DNA from: Rhodovarius sp.
Lineage (GTDB): Bacteria > Pseudomonadota > Alphaproteobacteria > Acetobacterales > Acetobacteraceae
Assembly (NCBI GenBank): GCA_025057055.1
Contig: JANWYF010000117.1
Span: 1 to 48,832, forward strand
Length of the DNA: 48,832 nt
Direction of reading: 5' to 3'
Position 1 is the stretch's first letter, and every line of letters starts with the position of its first letter. Under the pieces are notes generated by a model. The model was not told where the DNA came from. It saw only the letters and a list, made by a program, of their open reading frames with translations, and searched no databases. Made by a program: the position numbers and the translations under genes. Positions 42,225 through 48,832 of the stretch are shown here, in pieces.

Positions 42225-43208
42225 ATGATCCATCGTCGTCGGCTTCTGGCCTGCACCCTGGCCGTTCCGCTCGCTGCGCCAGCGGTCGCGGCGGCGCAGG
42301 GCGCCTGGCCGACCCGCGGTTCCATTCGGCTGATCGCGCAGTTCCCGCCGGGGGGCTTGGTCGATACCATCAGCCGCCTGATGGCGCCGATCATGTCCCA
42401 GATGCTGGGCCAGACGGTGCTGGTCGAGAACCGGGCAGGCGCCGGGGGCGTGATCGGGACCGACTTCGTGGCCAAGTCCCCGCCCGATGGCTACACCCTG
42501 CTGGTCAGCCATGCATCGGTGCATGTCTTCTCGGCAGCCACCTTGCCCAGCCTGCCCTTCCACCCGATCGACGACTTCACCCACATGGGTCACTTGGTGG
42601 AGGCGCCGAACGTCCTCCTGGTGCGCGCCAACTCCCCCTTCCAGACGCTCGAGCAGTATCTGGCCGCGGCCAGGACCCGACCGGTGCGTTTCGGTTCCTC
42701 GGGCATCGGGTCGGCGCCGCATATGCTGGGTGCGCTGCTCGCGGATGCGGCACGCGCGCCCCATCTCGACCACGTGCCCTACCGCGGCAGCGCGCCGGCG
42801 ATGCAGGATCTGCTGGCCAATCAGATCGAGAGCATGATCGATCCGATCACCACCAATGTGACCATGCTGCGCGATGGCACGCTGCGGGCACTGGCCGTCT
42901 CCTCTCCGCAGCGCCTGCCTGCCTTCCCGCAGGTGCCGACCTTTGCCGAGTTCGGTTTTCCCAACCTGACCTCGGCGCAGTGGCTGGGGCTGTCCGGCCC
43001 GCGCAACCTGCCGGCACCGATCGTCGAGCGCCTGACGGCGATGATCCCGCAGATCCTCTCCCAGCCCGCACTGCTCGCCCGCTGCGAGGACCTGCAGACC
43101 CTGCCGCGCGCTCACCCCGCACTGGGGCCGGACTTCGTCAAGATCATCCGCGAAGAGCTGACGCACTGGACCAGCGTGGCGCGCCGCTTCAACATCCAGG
43201 CCGCCTGA
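42225..43208 (+). CDS. Bug-family tripartite tricarboxylate receptor (periplasmic)
   Basis: 327-aa exported binding protein. The signal MIHRRRLLACTLAVPLAAPA ends before AQGAWP. Mature-protein landmarks are IRLIAQFPPGGLVDTISRLM, VLVENRAGAGGVIGTDFVA, SPPDGYTLLVSHAS, HVPYRGSAPAMQDLLANQIE and FPQVPTFAEFGFPN, all Bug-family positions. It probably captures a carboxylated or amide compound that the neighbouring amidase and acyl-CoA genes process. It lies 143 nt after the lipoprotein gene and ends at a strong hairpin. No TctAB genes are nearby. Confidence 0.93.
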   Translation: MIHRRRLLACTLAVPLAAPAVAAAQGAWPTRGSIRLIAQFPPGGLVDTISRLMAPIMSQMLGQTVLVENRAGAGGVIGTDFVAKSPPDGYTLLVSHASVHVFSAATLPSLPFHPIDDFTHMGHLVEAPNVLLVRANSPFQTLEQYLAAARTRPVRFGSSGIGSAPHMLGALLADAARAPHLDHVPYRGSAPAMQDLLANQIESMIDPITTNVTMLRDGTLRALAVSSPQRLPAFPQVPTFAEFGFPNLTSAQWLGLSGPRNLPAPIVERLTAMIPQILSQPALLARCEDLQTLPRAHPALGPDFVKIIREELTHWTSVARRFNIQAA

Positions 43209-43215
43209 ACCCTGC

Positions 43216-43238
43216 GGGGCCGTCTCCGGTACGGCCCC
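43216..43238. terminator. hairpin between convergent genes, possible bidirectional terminator
   Basis: GGGGCCGT (43216-43223) pairs with ACGGCCCC (43231-43238), an 8-bp perfect stem with a 7-nt loop, 8 nt after the Bug stop. It faces the 3' end of the minus-strand FAD oxidoreductase. It lacks a T-run on either side, as often in GC-rich genomes. Confidence 0.5.
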
Positions 43239-43292
43239 GTCTCGCAGCACCGAGACTTGGTCGGAGGCAAGCGCCGCCGACCTTCGCTCGCC

Positions 43293-44426
43293 TCAGGGGC
43301 GCGGCCCGCCGGCCGGCAGGGGGAAGCGTCGTGGATCGACCAGGGCGACCGCCTCCTCCGTGCCGGGCGGAGGTGCCTCTCCGCGCAGCAGGGCAGCGAG
43401 CAAGGCCCCGGCCGCCGGGGCGGTCTGGATGCCATAGCCGCCTTGGCCGCACATCCAGAAGAAGCCGTCGCTGCGCCCGGGCCCGATGGCGAGCGATCGG
43501 TCAGGCGTGAAGGTGCGCAATCCCGCCCAGGCGTGTTCGACGCGCCGGACCTCGATCGCCAAGGCCTGCTGCATGCGCTCCACCGCGAGCGCGACGTCGA
43601 TCTCCTCGGGCCAGGCATCCATCGGCGGGCTGTCGGTCTCATCGGCCGGGCTCAGCATCAGCTTGCTGCGGGCTTCCGGTCGGGCATACCAGCTGTGGGC
43701 GGCATCGCCGACCAGCGGCCAGTCGCGCACGGCATATGGGGCAGGGTCGATGATGCAGGCGGTGCGCCGCTTCGGGGCGAGGCCAAGGCGCGGCTCCCCT
43801 GCCATCTCTGCCACCTCATCGCCCCAGGCCCCCGCGGCATTCACCAGGAACGGGGCGGTGAAGACGTCACCGCCCGAGGTCTCGGCATGCCAGAGCCCGC
43901 CTTGGCGCCAGATGCGCGAGGCCCGGCGGCGCAGGGCCAGCACCCCGCCCGCCTGGCGCAGCGCGCGCAGGAAGCCGGCATGCAGGGCCGCGACGTCGAT
44001 GTCGAAACAGTCGGTCTCCACCGCGGCGGCCACCGCATAATCAGGGCGCAGGGCCGGGACCATGGCCCGCGCCCGGTCGAGACCGATCGGCTCGATCATC
44101 TGGCCGCCGGCCACCAAAGCTTCGAGCAGCGGCACCTGTTCAGGCGGCGCGAGGTGCAGCACCGGCCGCGGCGAGGAGAGCGGCGCCTCGGTGAAGCCTG
44201 CGGGCGGAGCCAGGAAGAAGCTGCGCGAGGCGGCGGTCAGGATGCGCACGTCGCGGTTGCCGTAGTTGCGGATCCAGATCGCCGCGCTGCGGCCCGTGGC
44301 GTGGTAGCCGGCGCTCTCCTCGGCCTCCAGCAGGGCGACGCGGTGGGTGGGCGCCAGATGCGCCGCCGCCGTGGCGCCGGCCATGCCGGCACCGATCACC
44401 ATCACATCGGCCGCGTGCCGTTCCAT
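43293..44426 (-). CDS. FAD-dependent oxidoreductase (DAO/glycine oxidase-like)
   Basis: 377-aa flavoprotein. ADVMVIGAGMAGATAAAHLA is the FAD-binding Rossmann motif; GYHATGRSAAIWIRNYGN follows as in D-amino-acid oxidase-family enzymes; FLVNAAGAWGDEVAEMAG is the second FAD contact; GFFWMCGQGGYGIQTAPAAG closes the flavin site. The substrate is probably an amine or amino acid, by family. It starts 4 nt after the der stop and is therefore likely co-transcribed with it. The start gives a normal N terminus with the GXGXXG loop at about residue 12. Confidence 0.9.
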   Translation of the reverse strand: MERHAADVMVIGAGMAGATAAAHLAPTHRVALLEAEESAGYHATGRSAAIWIRNYGNRDVRILTAASRSFFLAPPAGFTEAPLSSPRPVLHLAPPEQVPLLEALVAGGQMIEPIGLDRARAMVPALRPDYAVAAAVETDCFDIDVAALHAGFLRALRQAGGVLALRRRASRIWRQGGLWHAETSGGDVFTAPFLVNAAGAWGDEVAEMAGEPRLGLAPKRRTACIIDPAPYAVRDWPLVGDAAHSWYARPEARSKLMLSPADETDSPPMDAWPEEIDVALAVERMQQALAIEVRRVEHAWAGLRTFTPDRSLAIGPGRSDGFFWMCGQGGYGIQTAPAAGALLAALLRGEAPPPGTEEAVALVDPRRFPLPAGGPRP

Positions 44427-44430
44427 CGCC

Positions 44431-45774
44431 TCACCCTCGCTCCTGCTGGTCATCGTAGGGGTTGTCGGTGCCCCGCAGATGGAGGCGGATCGGCGTGCCA
44501 GGAAGGGCGAAGGCCTCGCGCAGCGCATTGACCAGGTAGCGCTGGTATTCGACCGGCGTCCGTTCGGCCCGAGTGCCGAACAGGGCAATGGTGGGCGGGC
44601 GGGTGGCCGGCATCGTCGCGTAGCGCAGCTTGAGCCGCCGCCCCTGGACCAGCGGCGGCGGGTGTCGTGCCAGCGCCTCCTCGAGCCAGCGGTTCAGCGC
44701 GGCGGTCGGGATGCGCGTCGACCACACGGCAACCGCACGCCGCACCGCGGGCATCAATCTTTCCACCCCCTCCCCCGTCGCCGCGGACAGCGGCACCACC
44801 GTGATGCCCTTGAGCTGCGCGAGCTGATCGGCGAGCTGCCGGTCGAGGCCGCGTCGGGTGGCATCGCGTTCGGCCACCGCGTCCCATTTGTTGAGCGCGA
44901 TCACGATCGCCCGCCCCTCCCGCTCGGCCAGCCGGGCGATGCGCAGGTCCTGTTCGTGCAGGCCGAGGGTGGCATCGACCACCAGCACCACCGCCTCCGC
45001 CTCGCGCAGGGCGGCAATGGTGGCGGCCACCGACAGCCCCTCCAGCCGTCCGGTGATGCGGGATTTGCGCCGCAGGCCCGGGGTATCGACGAGCTGCACC
45101 GGCCCTTCGGCGTCGCGCCATTGCACCGGCACCGCATCACGCGTCAGCCCTGGTTCGGGCCCGGTGATCATCCGCTCCTCCCCGACCAGGGCGTTGAGCA
45201 GGGTGGATTTTCCCGCATTGGGCCGACCGACCAGGGCAAGACGGAGCGGCCGTTCCGGTTCGGGCGGCGGCTCGGGCGGGTCAGGCAGGCTGCGCGCCAC
45301 GGCGGCGTGCAGTTCCCCAAGCCCCTCCCCATGGGCGGCGGAGATCGGGATCGGATCGCCAAGACCAAGCGCATAAGCCTCCAGCGCCGCGGCCGCGCCG
45401 GCCCGGCCCTCGGCCTTGTTGGCAATGAGCAGCACCGGCTTGCCGCGGCGGCGGATCAGGTCGGCGAAGGCGTGATCGGGCGGGGTGATGCCGGATTTGG
45501 CATCGACCACGAACAGCACGAGGTCGGCCTGATCCAGCGCTGCCTCGCTGCTCTGCCGCATCCGCCCCGGGATGGTATCGGCCGGCGCCTCTTCCAGGCC
45601 CGCGGTGTCCATCAGACGCACCCGCCGCCCGCCGAGCTCGACCTCCACCTCGCGCCGATCCCGGGTCACGCCCGGGGTATCGTCGACGATCGCCAGCCGC
45701 CGCCCTGCCAGGCGGTTGAACAGGGTGGATTTGCCGACATTGGGCCGGCCGAGGATCGCAACCACAGGCAGCAT
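44431..45774 (-). CDS. der: ribosome-biogenesis GTPase Der (EngA)
   Basis: 447-aa protein with two tandem GTPase domains and a C-terminal KH-like domain. G1 motifs are GRPNVGKSTLFNRL (about residue 9) and GRPNAGKSTLLNALV; the G3 motifs are MDTAGLEE and VDTPGLRRKSR; G4 motifs are ANKAEG and LNKWDAV. The C-terminal domain (ATMPATRPPTIALFGTR onward) matches the KH domain that binds 50S precursors. Der is essential for large-subunit assembly. The first-domain G4 reads NKAEG where NKxD is usual (Glu for Asp), which is tolerated in some Der proteins. Confidence 0.96.
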   Translation of the reverse strand: MLPVVAILGRPNVGKSTLFNRLAGRRLAIVDDTPGVTRDRREVEVELGGRRVRLMDTAGLEEAPADTIPGRMRQSSEAALDQADLVLFVVDAKSGITPPDHAFADLIRRRGKPVLLIANKAEGRAGAAAALEAYALGLGDPIPISAAHGEGLGELHAAVARSLPDPPEPPPEPERPLRLALVGRPNAGKSTLLNALVGEERMITGPEPGLTRDAVPVQWRDAEGPVQLVDTPGLRRKSRITGRLEGLSVAATIAALREAEAVVLVVDATLGLHEQDLRIARLAEREGRAIVIALNKWDAVAERDATRRGLDRQLADQLAQLKGITVVPLSAATGEGVERLMPAVRRAVAVWSTRIPTAALNRWLEEALARHPPPLVQGRRLKLRYATMPATRPPTIALFGTRAERTPVEYQRYLVNALREAFALPGTPIRLHLRGTDNPYDDQQERG

Positions 45775-45875
45775 GCGCAGCACATGCCAGCGCTGCGCGG
45801 GCTGGCCAAGCAGGCGGCCGAAACAGAGGGCAAAAACCGTTGCGCGTCCGCCGCGGAGCAGCCATTCTGCCGGCC

Positions 45876-46232
45876 ATGAGCCCGCGTACTCGCCTGCGCC
45901 GCGCTTGGCGCGGCATCCCGGTTGCCGTGCGCTTCTTCCTGCTGCATGGGCTGATGGGCTTCGGCCTCTCAGCCCTGTTGACGGGCGCGATCCTGTGGGC
46001 CGATCCGGGCGGGCTCGGGCGGCTGCTGCTTTCGGCCGAGGCGCATCCCTTGCCGCTTCTGCTGCTGTGGTTCTTCTTGGGCCTCTCCTTTGGCGGGGTG
46101 CAGACCGCAGCGGCCGTGATGCTGTTGGGCGAGCCCAACTCGGCGCCTCGCCCGCCGCGCGGCGCACCCGCTCCCGTGCTGGCGGCGCTGCGGGCCCGCC
46201 GCCGGCTGCGGGCCGATCAGCGGATCGCGTAG
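45876..46232 (+). CDS. small predicted inner-membrane protein
   Basis: 118-aa protein of unknown function. Two hydrophobic helices are visible: residues about 14-38 (GIPVAVRFFLLHGLMGFGL onward) and 58-82 (LPLLLLWFFLGLSFGGVQTA). A basic N terminus and an Arg/Pro-rich C-terminal tail surround them. The ATG at 45876 gives MSPRTRLRRAWRG, a basic leader suited to membrane insertion. It diverges from der over 101 nt, and its last 16 bases overlap the convergent DUF3237 gene. Confidence 0.7.
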   Translation: MSPRTRLRRAWRGIPVAVRFFLLHGLMGFGLSALLTGAILWADPGGLGRLLLSAEAHPLPLLLLWFFLGLSFGGVQTAAAVMLLGEPNSAPRPPRGAPAPVLAALRARRRLRADQRIA

Positions 46233-46687
46233 ACGTCGTAGCGCGGGCCGGAAGGCGGGCGCTGCCCGACCCCGACCGCCAGCACGCGGTTGAGCCAGGC
46301 GAGGTCCTGCGCACCCGTCTCGAAGCGCATGGCGACCCGGAAATAGTATTCGGAGGGCGAGACCGGCTCCCCAGCTGCGAGGCGGGCGAGCACCTCCGGC
46401 GCCCCGGTGCGGATGCCGCCGTACGAGACATAGACGAGCGCGCCAGAGGCGGCGCGAATGGTCAGCCGCACATCCATATGCGCCGTGCCGTCGGGTTCGA
46501 GGCGGAGCCAATCGGCCGCGGTGCCGGGCAGGATCTCCCCTTGCAAGGCGGGGCCGGCGACGCTGCCCCCGACCACCGGGACGATGCGCAGCTCCTCCCG
46601 CCCCGGGGCGCGCCCCACCATCTGCGGCGGACCGACCAAGATCTCGAGGCTGAACAAATACTCCGTAACCAGCGGCAGCGGGGCCAT
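46217..46687 (-). CDS. DUF3237 domain-containing protein
   Basis: 156-aa protein. LVTEYLFSLEILVGPPQMVG, then RIVPVVGGSVAGPALQGEIL and PGTAADWLRLEPDGTAHMD follow the DUF3237 pattern, as do VYVSYGGIRTG and the ending SEYYFRVAMRFETG. The family is a small beta-barrel of unknown function, often beside catabolic genes. The ATG at 46687 gives MAPLPLVTEYLF, the expected N terminus. The gene lies 82 nt after the ABC permease gene on the same strand. Confidence 0.88.
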   Translation of the reverse strand: MAPLPLVTEYLFSLEILVGPPQMVGRAPGREELRIVPVVGGSVAGPALQGEILPGTAADWLRLEPDGTAHMDVRLTIRAASGALVYVSYGGIRTGAPEVLARLAAGEPVSPSEYYFRVAMRFETGAQDLAWLNRVLAVGVGQRPPSGPRYDVYAIR

Positions 46688-46769
46688 GGCGGCGAACCTC
46701 CCATCTCTGAGCGGCGCCAGGGTGGGGGCGACGCGTCGGCCCGGCAAGCGGCCTGACCCGCAGCTCCCC

Positions 46770-47636
46770 TTATCCGGTGAGGTGGCGGCGCCGGAGCAGC
46801 CGTGCGCGCAAGCCCTCGACCGGGCCGGCCAGAACCGAGACAGCCCAGAGCAGCCCCGCTGCCAGCACGATCGCGGGGCCGGCCGGCACATCGGCGTGGA
46901 AGGAGGCAAGCAGGCCCGTGACGGTCGCAAGCAGGGCCAGTCCGACCGCGGCGTAGACGATACCGCCGACCTGACGCGCCCAGTGGCGCGCGGCGATAGC
47001 CGGCAGCATCATCAGCCCGACCGCCATCAAGGTGCCAAGAGCGGTGAAGGCCGCGACCAGATTGAGCACGACGGCGGCCAGGAAACCGAGATGCCAGGCC
47101 CCGCCCCGCGCCCCCACCGAGCGGGCGAAGGAGGGGTCGAAGCATTCCAGCACCAGGGGCCGCCAGGCGAAGGCGAGGAAGATGAGCGTCGCGGTCGCCA
47201 CGCCGGCCATCAGCAGCAAGGCGGCATCATCGATGCCGAGCACCGAGCCGAACAACACCTGGGTGAGCTCGACGGGCGAGCCGCGCCAGGAGAGCAGCGC
47301 CACTCCGGCTGCCAGCGCCACCAGGTAAAGGGCAGCGAGCGCTGCATCCTCCCGCCCGCCTGTGGCGCGCGAGAGCGCTCCCGCCCCGAGCATCACCAGA
47401 AGCCCGGCCAGCGCACCCCCCAGGGCCAGGGCAGGCACCGCGAGCCCGGCCAGCAGGAAACCGACGGCCACGCCGGGCAGCATGCCATGCGCCAAGACAT
47501 CGGCGGTGAGCGACATCCGCCGCAGCATGAGGAACACCCCGAGCGGCGGGGCGGAGAGCGCCAGCGCCAGCCCGCCGACCAGCGCGCGGCGGAGGAAGCC
47601 CAGTTCGAGCAAGGGGGCGAGCAGCCATTCCGACAT
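46770..47636 (-). CDS. metal ABC transporter permease (Zn/Mn type, ABC-3 family)
   Basis: 288-aa membrane protein with about eight hydrophobic helices. The N terminus has FLRRALVGGLALALSAPPLG, then FLMLRRMSLTADVLAHGMLP. The latter is the ABC-3 family pattern in which a SL..DA.SH-type motif follows helix 2 (here SLTADVLAHGMLPG). LVLECFDPSFARSVG and FTALGTLMAVGLMMLPAIAA are further family landmarks. It would form the channel for Zn2+ or Mn2+ uptake with the ATPase at the window end. A 724-nt gap separates the two, unusual for this operon type, and no substrate-binding gene is visible. Confidence 0.9.
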   Translation of the reverse strand: MSEWLLAPLLELGFLRRALVGGLALALSAPPLGVFLMLRRMSLTADVLAHGMLPGVAVGFLLAGLAVPALALGGALAGLLVMLGAGALSRATGGREDAALAALYLVALAAGVALLSWRGSPVELTQVLFGSVLGIDDAALLLMAGVATATLIFLAFAWRPLVLECFDPSFARSVGARGGAWHLGFLAAVVLNLVAAFTALGTLMAVGLMMLPAIAARHWARQVGGIVYAAVGLALLATVTGLLASFHADVPAGPAIVLAAGLLWAVSVLAGPVEGLRARLLRRRHLTG

Positions 47637-47740
47637 GGCTCTGCTTCTCCGCTGGGCCGAGCGGTAAGGCAATCGCTTCCGCGCCACGGGTGCCAGCCAA
47701 TCGACGCCTGGTTCCTGGCTGGCTCGATCATGCGGCGGGC

Positions 47741-48000
47741 CTAGTCGATCGCGCTGCCGAGCCCCTCGCGCATCCTCTGCCCATGCTGGAGGGAGGCTCC
47801 CTCGGCGGTCGCAGGGCGCTTGCCGAACGTGCCGCGCGCGATGGGGTGGCTGACCACGGGCAGGTGCAGCGCAGCCATCGCGGGCTGAGGGATGGTGTTG
47901 GTCAGCGGCACCAGCGTGCCGATCCTGCCCTGCAAGCCTCCTGCATCCCCCGCTCCATGCGTTTCCCAGCCGCGGTAACTGGCGGTGCCATTGGTATGAC
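47741..48000 (-). pseudogene. possible remnant of an Asp/Glu racemase-family gene
   Basis: The minus frame ending at 47741 contains GRIGTLVPLTNTIPQPAM, which resembles the first strand and helix of maleate isomerase/arylmalonate-decarboxylase-type proteins (usual wording RIGLIVPSTNTxxEPE). Only about 75 residues follow before the stop, against about 240 in the family, and the second half shows no clear match. It could be a truncated remnant or chance. Confidence 0.25.
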
Positions 48001-48025
48001 TGTCTGACGCAAGACTGTTTGACGC
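47998..48025. repeat. two-copy tandem repeat, 15-nt period
   Basis: GACTGTCTGACGC (47998-48010) and GACTGTTTGACGC (48013-48025) differ at one base and are separated by AA. They lie in relatively A/T-rich DNA and could be a regulator-binding site for the ABC transporter genes. Confidence 0.45.
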
Positions 48026-48360
48026 TAAGGCACAAGCGTCCCGTCGGCCAGCCAGTGCCGCTGCCATGGGGCTGTCCCGCAACGGGATGGCGCGGCAGAG
48101 CGCGGCGCAGACCCGGCTGCGGGCACAGGCGTCCGAGCTTCGCGGCGGGGGGAACAGCTGCGGCCGGGCGGTCCTCAGCGTGCAGGCCATCTGCGCTGCG
48201 GGAGGCGTCGGAGGCCTCTCCCGGGTGGCGCCGCCTATCAGTGGCAGGCGCGTAGCCACGGCGTGCTCGCCGGCGGCTCACCCTGCCGGCCTGCGGCGCC
48301 GCGCGGGCCGGGCGACGAGGGGTCTTTGATCGCGGAAGAGCAGAGTGCCCGAGCCGGGCC

Positions 48361-48832
48361 TCACGCCGCCCGATGGCAGGGGGTGGCCTCGGCCGCCCAG
48401 TGTTCGGCCATGGCGCGGGCCCGCAGGCGGTTGGCGGGCGTCAGCACTTCCGCGGTGGGACCCCAGGCGATCGCATCGCGCGCCAGCAGCAGGGTCTCGG
48501 GAAAGTCGCGCCGCACCAGATCGAGGTCGTGCAACACCGCGACCACGGTCCGCCCCTCCCCATGCCAGCGGTGCAAGAGCGCCAGCATATCGCCCGCCGT
48601 GCGCTCATCGAGGGCGGTGAACGGCTCATCCAGCAGCAGGATGGGCGCATCCTGCACCAGCAGCCGGGCAAACAGCAGGCGCTGGAACTGCCCGGCCGAG
48701 AGGCTGGCAACCGGACGGTCCTCGAACCCGGCCAGGCCGACGGCGGCCAGCGCGGCCTCGGCCTCCGCGCGGGCGTGGCGGTCGAGGCGGCGAAAGGCAC
48801 CGGCCTTGGGCCAATGGCCGAACAGGACGACA
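48361..48832 (-). CDS. metal ABC transporter ATP-binding protein (5' end beyond window)
   Basis: The last 156 or so codons of an ABC ATPase. LSAGQFQRLLFARLL is the signature (C) motif, ILLLDEPFTALDERT holds Walker B and the D-loop, and VVAVLHDLDLVRR gives the switch His. The Walker A part lies beyond the window. Together with the ABC-3 permease downstream it suggests a Zn/Mn importer (ZnuC/AztA-like). The stop is TGA at 48361-48363. Reading starts shown inside this region would be false; the frame is open to the window edge. Confidence 0.9.
   Translation of the reverse strand, partial: VVLFGHWPKAGAFRRLDRHARAEAEAALAAVGLAGFEDRPVASLSAGQFQRLLFARLLVQDAPILLLDEPFTALDERTAGDMLALLHRWHGEGRTVVAVLHDLDLVRRDFPETLLLARDAIAWGPTAEVLTPANRLRARAMAEHWAAEATPCHRAA

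Larger units (their letters stand above)
47637..48360. other. 724-nt stretch between the ABC ATPase and permease genes
   Basis: No intact gene is evident. It holds a low-confidence racemase-like remnant on the minus strand and a small tandem repeat, listed separately. ABC-3 transporter ATPase and permease genes normally lie close together, so this gap is likely inserted or decayed DNA. Confidence 0.5.

Noticed and set aside
47690-48330. Several plus-strand open frames between the ABC genes
   Set aside because: No family resemblance, poor ribosome sites and mutually overlapping frames; treated as chance.
1-48832. tRNA, rRNA, insertion sequence, integrase or attachment-site signatures
   Set aside because: None was recognised by eye on either strand; a covariance-model or IS search would be needed to exclude them firmly.

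Overview
The window is very GC-rich, with dense, mostly overlapping genes, a TRAP transporter, two Bug-family (TTT) periplasmic receptors and many acyl-CoA catabolism genes. This suggests an alphaproteobacterium of the Acetobacteraceae/Rhodospirillales type. That placement is inference from gene content and composition; there is no rRNA or other lineage marker here. Sampled lines read roughly 70-87% G+C in the left third and 60-68% further right.

Layout. 1-6.2 kb: a cut alpha/beta hydrolase and a VOC (glyoxalase-like) protein on the minus strand, then dctP-dctQ-dctM, a frameshifted gentisate-dioxygenase-like cupin gene and a secreted YceI protein. 6.7-18.5 kb: a type III-A (Csm) CRISPR-Cas locus in two transcription units. 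The first is cas6, a CARF ring-nuclease-family gene, cas10/csm1, csm2, csm3, csm4, csm5 and a CARF-HEPN (Csm6-like) ribonuclease. The second is cas2, cas1, a degenerate Cas1-like gene and a second cas2. 18.9-21.8 kb: a DUF1194 protein, a TylF-like methyltransferase and a UDP-glucuronate-epimerase-like protein. 21.8-27.2 kb (minus): gabD, gor, class II DAHP synthase and a nicotinate phosphoribosyltransferase homologue. 27.3-43.2 kb: catabolic genes (fumarylacetoacetase, cyclase, Bug receptor, DSD1-like and threonine-synthase-like enzymes, M20 peptidase, NDP-forming acyl-CoA synthetase, CoA-transferase pair, two acyl-CoA dehydrogenases, enoyl-CoA hydratase, amidase, lipoprotein, second Bug receptor). 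43.3-48.8 kb: FAD oxidoreductase, der, two small genes and a Zn/Mn-type ABC transporter cut by the window end.

How the CRISPR genes fit together: Cas6 would mature crRNA and Csm1-5 would form the effector. The Cas10 palm keeps GGDD, so it could make cyclic oligoadenylate. The CARF-HEPN protein would be the cOA-activated RNase and the NE0113-family CARF protein would be the probable cOA-degrading brake. The adaptation unit is the most unusual part: two Cas1 folds, one without some metal ligands, and two Cas2 proteins in one tightly overlapped unit. The locus also looks damaged. cas10 has an amber codon in its HD domain and cas1 has a one-base deletion. No real CRISPR array is present, only a 36-nt repeat-like sequence with a weaker copy 34 nt away just past the second cas2. 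A third disruption, in the cupin gene, means sequencing error must be excluded before calling any of these biological.
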